Positions 57,149-64,000 of a DNA stretch of 64,000 nt are shown here, piece after piece. Every line of letters begins with the position of its first letter. Positions within the stretch are counted from its first letter, which is position 1. Below the pieces are notes generated by a model that did not search any database, was not told the origin of the DNA, and saw only the letters and a list, made by a program, of their open reading frames with translations. Origin of the DNA: Planctomycetaceae bacterium (GTDB lineage: Bacteria > Planctomycetota > Planctomycetia > Pirellulales > Thermoguttaceae). The DNA is taken from contig JAAYAY010000040.1 of NCBI GenBank assembly GCA_012719125.1, positions 56,141-120,140 of the forward strand. The letters run 5' to 3'. The translations under genes were made by a program, and so were the position numbers.

Positions 57149-57551
57149 TGTATTCTCTCCTGAGAAGCGAAGCGCCATCATGGCCCGCATTAAAGGGGGG
57201 AACACGAAGCCGGAATTGCTTGTCCGCAGAATTGTTCACTCGTTGGGCTATCGCTATCGGCTTCACAGCAAGCAGTTGCCGGGTAAACCGGATCTTGTTC
57301 TTCCACGCCATCACAAGGTCATCTTCGTACACGGCTGCTTCTGGCACGGTCACCCGCGATGCAAACGGAGCGCCTTGCCGACATCGAATGTCACATTCTG
57401 GCAAGAAAAGATCGGGAAGAATCGAGTGAGGGATAAGCGGACGGTACGCAACCTGCGTCGGATGGGTTGGGAAGTCCTCGTTGTGTGGCAATGCCAGACG
57501 AGGGACGTCGATCGACTAACACATTGTTTGGAGCGTTTCCTACAGGATTGA
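57141..57551 (+). CDS. vsr: Very short patch repair endonuclease (Vsr)
   Basis: This 136-residue Vsr-type nuclease starts at GTG 57141, inside the end of the methylase gene. It nicks T:G mismatches made when 5-methylcytosine deaminates. Motifs include RSAIMARIKGGNTKPELLVR, LPGKPDLVLPRHHKVIFVHG (with the catalytic Asp of PD) and CFWHGHPRCKRS (His ligands and Zn-site residues). NLRRMGWEVLVVWQC closes the fold. It pairs with the overlapping cytosine methylase. Confidence 0.95.
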   Translation: MADVFSPEKRSAIMARIKGGNTKPELLVRRIVHSLGYRYRLHSKQLPGKPDLVLPRHHKVIFVHGCFWHGHPRCKRSALPTSNVTFWQEKIGKNRVRDKRTVRNLRRMGWEVLVVWQCQTRDVDRLTHCLERFLQD

Positions 57552-57575
57552 CCTTCCCTCGGGCTGATGTTCGCA

Positions 57576-59366
57576 CTACGTGCGATCCAGCTCATCCTTG
57601 ACCTGCAAGTCCACAAAATCGACAGCGATTCTCGATGCGTGATGGCCTGCTTGGTGAAGAAATCGGCTTGCGTACGGTTCACGTAGTTGTGCGACGGCAA
57701 ACATCTCGTGTTCCTCGGCTACAGGTTCGTCCTTTTCATACCTCAACCGGAATACCCTAACCCGATAGTAGCTGGACTTGTTGCCATTCTGGCCGGGCTG
57801 ATCCAGGCCATACGTGAGCAGAAGCACCTCCGGAGATATCTGTTGTGACTGCCTATGCAGCACTCCAAAGCACCTTTCTACACCTTCGTATTTCACATAG
57901 ATCGTCCTACTTTTGGTTGCTTCATTAAGCTGTTGGTTCCATTGGGGCATAGGCTCTAATCGAAGTGCCGCCATCTCACAGTGCCGAGCATTCTTCTTCC
58001 GTTGCTCTGGGACCAAATCGCACCCTGGCTGAACACATAACCACCAGACATTCGCATCTCGGTCATACAATATGGTTCCGGTAGTGACATGCGGGCCAAC
58101 GAACGAGACACTCGACAAGAACGCATTGAGTGCATGCATCACCTGCGCCTGCGTCGCACGAGTTCCAGCCTGCTTCATCGCGTGGGCAAGACGTGTAAAT
58201 TCCGAACCGTTCACAAGGCCTTTATCGCTGATGGACTCAAGCAGTCGTTCGACAAATGGAGTCAGCTTGGGGTGCTTCACAAGGAGGTCGTGAAAAGCAC
58301 CGGCCACATGACCGCACAGATTCTCGATCGCTGAAGACGGGATTCCTCTTGGTACAGTCGCTCTCTCCTTCTCGGCGAGAAAGAGCCATCCGGCTTGCGT
58401 GGCGTCGTCATGCCCCAGTCGATGATCGTACGCAGGCGCAAAGTCTTCCACGATATTCTGAAGCTGTGACATGAGAAGGCGAACCGGGTTGGGGTGCCAT
58501 GTTCTCAGCGCGGCATCCAGCGGTTCGAATATACCATCTCCCTCGCTGAGGTCTCTCTTCTTGGTCGTAATTGCCAGAAGTACGTTCTCGCAGATCAGCC
58601 ACGGATCATTCGCTGACATCTGGCCTTGATATACAGCGCGCTCTCTGTTGCCTCTGTAGATGTGCGTACCCACCAATGCTGCAACTGAATGGGCAATATG
58701 CGCCTCGTGCGCCTTTTTGAAATTGCGCCCCAGGTGCTGAGTGTCCTTGATACACTGCCGCAGTTCGTCGCAATGCTTCTGGTCGTGCCTATTGCCGCAG
58801 ATGAACTGTGCCAATGTTTCTCGACTGCACGCTGTCAAACTGTGCACGTTCAGAAGTTCATCCCATTCTTCATACGCTTCCTCGTCCAGAATTGCATCCG
58901 GTGGCCTCCAGCCCCCGCGGAGGTTGGCTGCGATTTCGAGCCAAACTCGCGACAGGTCTTCGTCATTTGTGCATACGACGACCAGGTTGAAATGCTGTGT
59001 ATCTGCCAGTTTTGCCAACAGTTCAATCGCAGGCGTGGCGTCGTCGTTCTGTGTGAGGTGGTAGTCGAGTACAATCAAGTCGCATTTCCTCGCTCTCTCG
59101 TATCCACTCGTAGCGAGGTTTGCTATGTCGTTGTCGATATCACACGTAACATCGTGTCTCCGAAAGAACGAGTACAGTTCCGATGCCTTGTCGATCTCGC
59201 GAGGACTGTCATTCACGTTGGCCTCGCGGTCCGATTCCAAATTCCTGCATCGCAACGCGATGTCGGCGTAGTTCGGAAACGCATTGTCGATCAACACGAC
59301 CGTGCGTACTGCGTCCTTGCGAAAGCTCTCTACAACAAGATCGTCGTAATCTGACAGCTCAAGCAT
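57576..59366 (-). CDS. Receiver-domain protein with a large unknown C-terminal region
   Basis: The 596-residue protein starts at ATG 59366, overlapping the kinase-like gene stop by 8 bases. Residues 20-140 resemble a response-regulator receiver: VVLIDNAF supplies acidic residues (Asp27), CDLIVLDYHL the phosphoacceptor Asp101, and LVVVCTND the conserved Thr. The remaining about 450 residues (IAHSVAALVGTHIYRGNRER, TGTILYDRDANVWWLCVQPG, YYRVRVFRLRYEKDEP) match no domain I recognise and contain no clear HTH, nuclease or enzyme motif. The partner gene upstream codes for a histidine-kinase-like ATPase, so the pair may form a two-component switch. It is convergent with vsr (24 bases apart). Confidence 0.75.
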   Translation of the reverse strand: MLELSDYDDLVVESFRKDAVRTVVLIDNAFPNYADIALRCRNLESDREANVNDSPREIDKASELYSFFRRHDVTCDIDNDIANLATSGYERARKCDLIVLDYHLTQNDDATPAIELLAKLADTQHFNLVVVCTNDEDLSRVWLEIAANLRGGWRPPDAILDEEAYEEWDELLNVHSLTACSRETLAQFICGNRHDQKHCDELRQCIKDTQHLGRNFKKAHEAHIAHSVAALVGTHIYRGNRERAVYQGQMSANDPWLICENVLLAITTKKRDLSEGDGIFEPLDAALRTWHPNPVRLLMSQLQNIVEDFAPAYDHRLGHDDATQAGWLFLAEKERATVPRGIPSSAIENLCGHVAGAFHDLLVKHPKLTPFVERLLESISDKGLVNGSEFTRLAHAMKQAGTRATQAQVMHALNAFLSSVSFVGPHVTTGTILYDRDANVWWLCVQPGCDLVPEQRKKNARHCEMAALRLEPMPQWNQQLNEATKSRTIYVKYEGVERCFGVLHRQSQQISPEVLLLTYGLDQPGQNGNKSSYYRVRVFRLRYEKDEPVAEEHEMFAVAQLREPYASRFLHQAGHHASRIAVDFVDLQVKDELDRT

Positions 59367-62286
59367 GCTCAAGGTCTCTGAACTCGATGATGAAGTTTGC
59401 CCCTTCCAGAACCTTTGGATCGCTCTTCTCTGCGTACCGAATCGTGTGGTGACCAACTGCAAGATTCGTGCGGCAGAGGTAGAGCCCGACGCCCCGTCCG
59501 TTCGCTCGCCTTGTAAAAAACAACTGGAACAGGTGTTTGATGTCGTCTTTGTCGACGCCTTGTCCCGAATCTGCGACAATGACTTTGCCGTCTTGGTAGT
59601 CGAACACAATTCGTCTGTTCGATACAAATTGCAGCCAGTACAATGAATTGTTGACCAGATTGATGAAAACCGGGTATATACGGGAGGGAAGGTCGGTGAC
59701 GCTTATACTGCGGAAGGCTCCCGTCGCCGAAAGCGATGTTCGGCAGTCATCAAGTCGCTTCCCGAAAAAGGACTGGACATAACCGGCAATGCTTTCGCCC
59801 GTAATCTCCTGTCGTGATCGATACCCGGCCATCTTCATCGGAGCAAGAAAGCGGAGGCGGTCCACCAGTGCGCGGAAGCTCTCGTAGGCTCGTTCATAGG
59901 TCCTCGACGAGCGAACGTCGGTCGGCAGTCGCTTGAGATTCTTGTTGACCGTTTCCTGCATCGCCTCAAGTTCGTGCCCGATCATCTCGATGGCGATACC
60001 AAGTTGAGCAAGTCCGTAGAATTCGCGCAGATTCTTCTCCAACTCCAAACGCTCATCCTCCGTGACAGACAAGGCGCTGTCGAGATCGATATTGTCGACT
60101 AACTGACGGAGTGCTCGAATCGCAGCCTCGTAGCGGAGGCTTACGGCATCATCGCTCTCGGCGAACAGTGCATCGAGACTGCTGAGCACTGCTGAAAGGC
60201 GTGAACCTCGTACAAGATCCTTCAGCAATTCCTTCCCGCGTTCGACAAACTGAGCCTTGTCTTGCTCGGTCTGACTCGACCAACCGGCGCGGAGCTCTCC
60301 AAGGATTTCGCTACCGGAGGACACATACCGATCGAGCTTCTCTGAAAGACGTTTCGTGTACGATTCAAGGTACTCCTCGGCAATCTGTCTAGGCGTCTTC
60401 TTGACGACTTTCTGAAGTGATTCGGCAACCTTCTTGTTGGCGCGAGCAACAATCGAGCAGAGATCCTCAAACCCGTCACGATAATCTCGATACCTTTCCT
60501 CGTAATCTCCGAGGTTGGCGGGGACGGGCGGCAGACGCAAATCGTCAAGCCTCACCTGTAGTTCACTGACGGTCTCTTGAACTCGGAGCAAGACGTCTTG
60601 GCTTCCTTGACGTGTTGCTGATTCGATTTCGTTCTCTAGGGGCTTGGCCAGTTCAAGGGTTCTTTGAAGTGGGTCTTCATTCCGGCGCAATGCGGAACGA
60701 AACTCGGTCCGGCGGAGCCGTCGCGCCCGTTCTTGCGCCTCCTTGCCGGCACGCCGCGTCTGTTCCGCTTTGTGGTCTGCTCGCGGTTCTGAACCGGTTC
60801 CAAAGTAACGGTGAGCAGTGTCCCTTAGCACGTTGATGACGAGGAGCTGCATTTTCCGCTTGGCTTCGTTGTCTACAAGCCCTTCGCGCCCTGCCTTGTC
60901 TCGCAAGTTTGGATTTCCTGCGCGAGTGAGACTGACTCGCCCAAATGTCCGTCTGTGCGCCCAGAACTCGCGTCCAGCATGCATCGAGCGGCGTTCCTCC
61001 ATCTCGAAAAAGTCGCTGTCCGGCCGGCCATAGGGCAGCACTCGCAGGCCGTCGCGGTAAACTTTCAAACCGCTGTATGACTCGGCTTTTGCCCTCAGTG
61101 CTTCATACTCTTCTGGTGAGTGTGTGGTAGCCTTTCTGTCTTGCTCAAATGTGCCGATTCTCACTTCAAAGGGGCCGATCCGATTATTCGCGTGTGCATC
61201 GCGGAGTCCCGGTACTTTCGGGGCAACGCTAAAGTGCCCCAAGTCCTTTCCGAACGCTCGAACAGTGCCATGAAAGTAACCCTGTTCATTGAATTTCCCG
61301 CGAATGTAGTGCTCAAGCAGGCTTAGTTCGTCGTCACCGAATTCGTTCGTCGAACTCAGGACCTCTTCAGTGTTTGTCTCTTGATGCACGAAGAACGCAT
61401 ACGAAAACGCTTCTGTAAAATCGGCGTCGGGCGCTGTAAACGCTGTAAGGGTGGATTTCAGAGATTGTCGGACGCCATCAGCCTCTTCGTTATGACGATG
61501 GATAGAGGAATCGACCCAGATGCCCAATTCGTGATTCAGATCAATCACAAAGAAGGCGGTGCCGTGGTCCGAATTGCCGGCGAATACGTCCCATTCGGCG
61601 AGATGCCGTTCCTCCAGCAGGGCGTGTTCAGCACCCTTCGCAATCTGTTGTTGTGTAGTCGGTGAGTGCGCGGCGGAGCGTTCCTGCTTTGAGAAACTAG
61701 CCCAAGCTTGTCTGACTTCGTTGCTCCGCTTCACAGGAAGTCCCTTGCCGTCGAGGTTTCCTTGTAGTACGGCGGACATGGACGGTATCAACTCAAAGAG
61801 TTCTTCAGCGTCAGCAAATGTTTCGACAGGAATCGTGATGTCATCAATTGACAAGAACGGGTTTTCGAATAGGCGCCAGTCAACCATCACAGCCGCAAAA
61901 TCAGCGGTCTTCTTCTTCGACACAACGAGCGTAATTGGAGCCAGAAATGCGGCAGAGAGTCGGCCAATCCCTTTTTCGCCGAGACGAGGACGCTCGGAGA
62001 GGCCGAAACGATCTCGGAGTGGCACCTTGGGACTCTCCACCTTTGATTCCGTTCCCACGACCAGCCAGTTCGTAATCAGATCGTCGGCTGTCATGCCACA
62101 GCCGTTGTCAAAGACGGCGCCGACTGTCGGCTCGCCATCGAAGAGATGGAGAGACACTTCTGTCGCATAAGCATCAAACGAGTTCTTCCAAAGCTCACTG
62201 ACGGCAGTCGGGCAATCCGCAATCTGACCTCGGCCGAGGTGATCAATTGCGCGAGCACGGGTGCGGAAAGTGTGTCGGTCGGGCAT
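59359..62286 (-). CDS. Double-GHKL ATPase / histidine-kinase-like protein
   Basis: About 975 residues from ATG 62286 (MPDRHTFRTRARAIDHLGRG); the frame is open further upstream but that part looks non-coding. The N-terminus is an HSP90/MORC-like GHKL ATPase: ELWKNSFDAYA (Asn35), FDNGCGM (60-66) and LGEKGIGRLS (102-111). The middle is a long coiled coil (about 500-740). The C-terminus is a second, kinase-type HATPase: an H-box-like EMIGHELEAM (His771), the N box VFINLVNNSLYW (Asn879-880), DSGQGVDKDD and the G box GRGVGLYLCR (near 930). The downstream overlapping gene codes for its likely receiver partner. Related ATPases occur in restriction-type operons with Dcm and Vsr. Confidence 0.8.
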   Translation of the reverse strand: MPDRHTFRTRARAIDHLGRGQIADCPTAVSELWKNSFDAYATEVSLHLFDGEPTVGAVFDNGCGMTADDLITNWLVVGTESKVESPKVPLRDRFGLSERPRLGEKGIGRLSAAFLAPITLVVSKKKTADFAAVMVDWRLFENPFLSIDDITIPVETFADAEELFELIPSMSAVLQGNLDGKGLPVKRSNEVRQAWASFSKQERSAAHSPTTQQQIAKGAEHALLEERHLAEWDVFAGNSDHGTAFFVIDLNHELGIWVDSSIHRHNEEADGVRQSLKSTLTAFTAPDADFTEAFSYAFFVHQETNTEEVLSSTNEFGDDELSLLEHYIRGKFNEQGYFHGTVRAFGKDLGHFSVAPKVPGLRDAHANNRIGPFEVRIGTFEQDRKATTHSPEEYEALRAKAESYSGLKVYRDGLRVLPYGRPDSDFFEMEERRSMHAGREFWAHRRTFGRVSLTRAGNPNLRDKAGREGLVDNEAKRKMQLLVINVLRDTAHRYFGTGSEPRADHKAEQTRRAGKEAQERARRLRRTEFRSALRRNEDPLQRTLELAKPLENEIESATRQGSQDVLLRVQETVSELQVRLDDLRLPPVPANLGDYEERYRDYRDGFEDLCSIVARANKKVAESLQKVVKKTPRQIAEEYLESYTKRLSEKLDRYVSSGSEILGELRAGWSSQTEQDKAQFVERGKELLKDLVRGSRLSAVLSSLDALFAESDDAVSLRYEAAIRALRQLVDNIDLDSALSVTEDERLELEKNLREFYGLAQLGIAIEMIGHELEAMQETVNKNLKRLPTDVRSSRTYERAYESFRALVDRLRFLAPMKMAGYRSRQEITGESIAGYVQSFFGKRLDDCRTSLSATGAFRSISVTDLPSRIYPVFINLVNNSLYWLQFVSNRRIVFDYQDGKVIVADSGQGVDKDDIKHLFQLFFTRRANGRGVGLYLCRTNLAVGHHTIRYAEKSDPKVLEGANFIIEFRDLEHA

Positions 62287-63121
62287 CGGGAGTCCGTTTT
62301 CTGTTGGGGCATTCCGGCCGAGGCTCTCATCGAGCAGTACGCGGCTTGCCGACCTCAGGGAATGATCGTGAGTGGGGTCTTCTTCCAAGAGGAAGTATTC
62401 CGGCCATAATGTACATTCACCTTCCGCCTTCTGCAAGCAGCGTTTGCCCGTCTCGTCGGTTGGAAAGGAAGAAATGCCGCATTCGGAGGTCCCAAGGCTA
62501 AGATTGGGGATCTCCGTCCGTTTTGTATCGTCCCGTCCGGTGAGGTAGGCGGCGATCAGGCTGATAGGCAGCAAGACAAGAACGAGAGTTTGGTGAAGTG
62601 AATCGGTGACTAACGAGGGGCACGCGGTCGCTTGGCTGGATGGAACTGGAAACCGTCGCGTCACAGAGGCCCCTTGCTCCGCCGGGGGCTACGGCGTGCC
62701 GCCACGCTGCGCGGGCTGGGCCATAATGACAAAGGACGCCCGCGGTTCACGATCATGAAGAGAGCTTGTGCCGGAGGGGGATGGATTGGAGGTATCGGTG
62801 ACTGGTTCGAAGTCGCACTCGGCAAGTGCGACCCACTGGGGGAGTTTTGATGGTGAACGGTATTGCGGGCATCTTGGGCAAATCAGCACGTCTTTGCCGC
62901 GCAGACGGGAATCGAGATACTCGGCAGATCGCACTGGATTCCCGCCTGCGCGGGAATGACGGTCCAAGGGACCCGCGAATTGCTGCGGAAATCGAGACAG
63001 TCGGCAGACTGCTCTGGATTCCCGCCTGCGCGGGAATGACGGTCGGCTTCTGGATTCCCGCCTGCGCGGGAATGACGGTCCAAGGGCCCCGCGAATTCGT
63101 CCGGGAATCACGCAAGGCCGT
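62287..63121. other. Intergenic region with tandem palindromic repeats
   Basis: About 830 bases upstream of the kinase-like gene. The right third (62905-63077) is filled with dRS3-like palindromes, listed separately. No gene was recognised. Confidence 0.5.
62905..63077. repeat. Three dRS3-like palindromes ATTCCCGCCTGCGCGGGAAT in tandem
   Basis: Identical 20-base palindromes lie at 62938-62957, 63018-63037 and 63054-63073, each followed by GACGGTC. Copies 1 and 2 share a longer upstream segment (AATCGAGA..GTCGGCAGA..CTGGATT), so an about 80-base unit was duplicated. The core resembles the Neisseria dRS3 repeat (ATTCCC-N8-GGGAAT) found in many phyla. Confidence 0.88.
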
Positions 63122-63888
<767 letters not shown>

Positions 63889-63889
<1 letters not shown>

Positions 63890-64000
63890 TAACTGCTTTT
63901 GCCAGTAAGGATTTGCATCAGGAAGTCAACGCTCCAGCCTGCCATGCGACGTTTCATGATGTTGCTTTGCTTGCCGGGATGTTGCTTGATCAGGCTCAAC
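63889..64000 (-). mobile_element. ISAs1-family transposase, C-terminal end (runs off the right edge)
   Basis: The last 36 codons before the window edge read LSLIKQHPGKQSNIMKRRMA and GWSVDFLMQILTGKSS, ending at TAG 63891-63889. This is the typical C-terminus of ISAs1-type transposases (LLxxHP..KRxxAGW..DFL..L). A possible terminal sequence CAGGGCCAGCGCACACTAA starts at 63874. The main part of the element lies beyond the window. Confidence 0.7.

Noticed and set aside
59359..62664. Longer kinase-like protein starting at 62664
   Set aside because: The first 126 residues are low-information and rich in Thr/Ser/Arg with no domain; the GHKL domain fits a start at 62286.
62905..63077. Regularly spaced identical repeats as a CRISPR array
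   Set aside because: Spacing is unequal (60 and 16 bases between cores), repeats are palindromic and only 20 bases, the sequence between copies 1 and 2 is itself duplicated, and no cas gene is present.

Overview
The window looks like chromosomal DNA of a planctomycete (Planctomycetota, Pirellulales-like). The signs are Tat-exported Gfo/Idh/MocA oxidoreductases and TIM-barrel epimerases, a sulfatase, a PL8-type polysaccharide lyase, a BBP7-type outer-membrane protein with cysteine clusters, a planctomycete-type ECF sigma factor, frequent GTG and TTG starts, high GC, and many palindromic intergenic repeats. A trimeric [FeFe]-hydrogenase suggests an anaerobic or fermentative lifestyle. DNA topoisomerase VI (both subunits) is also present.

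Layout. 1-10 kb: a partial sugar isomerase, SppA protease, FmdB-type zinc ribbon, NAD(P)HX epimerase, topoisomerase VI A and B, a Tat-exported epimerase, a TerB-like protein and a free-standing RNA polymerase alpha-CTD protein. 10-17 kb: an RND efflux pump with its adaptor, and a Tat oxidoreductase. 17-23 kb: a hydrogenase operon (HydC-, HydB- and HydA-like) in which the HydB-like protein is fused to a GltD-like NAD(P)H:acceptor module. 23-30 kb: two more Gfo/Idh/MocA proteins, a discoidin/TIM-barrel protein and a sulfatase. 30.6-36.9 kb: a leftward operon of an MmeI-like DNA methyltransferase (broken by a 1-base frameshift), RhuM, an SF2 helicase and a GIY-YIG nuclease. 37-55 kb: a sulfatase remnant, sugar-binding protein, endonuclease/exonuclease/phosphatase protein, HDOD and TPR proteins, BBP7 protein, serine hydroxymethyltransferase, sugar transferase, ECF sigma factor with two small lipoproteins, L-rhamnose isomerase with a neighbouring permease, and a PL8 lyase. 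55.4-62.3 kb: a second defence-like island with a Mod methyltransferase remnant, a cytosine-5 methyltransferase, a Vsr nuclease, and a co-transcribed pair consisting of a double-GHKL histidine-kinase-like protein and a receiver-domain protein. The right edge holds a ceramidase-like gene apparently cut by an ISAs1-type insertion.

Working together: the hydrogenase genes should form one NAD(P)H/ferredoxin-coupled complex. The polysaccharide-active genes (lyase, sulfatases, rhamnose isomerase, oxidoreductases, sugar-binding protein) fit breakdown of sulfated or uronic polysaccharides. The two islands are the best candidates for little-described anti-phage systems: one couples an MmeI-like methylase to a helicase and GIY-YIG nuclease, the other couples Dcm/Vsr to an apparent two-component signalling pair. 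Both carry signs of decay or rearrangement nearby. All functional assignments are from reading the sequence and family knowledge; no database search was run.
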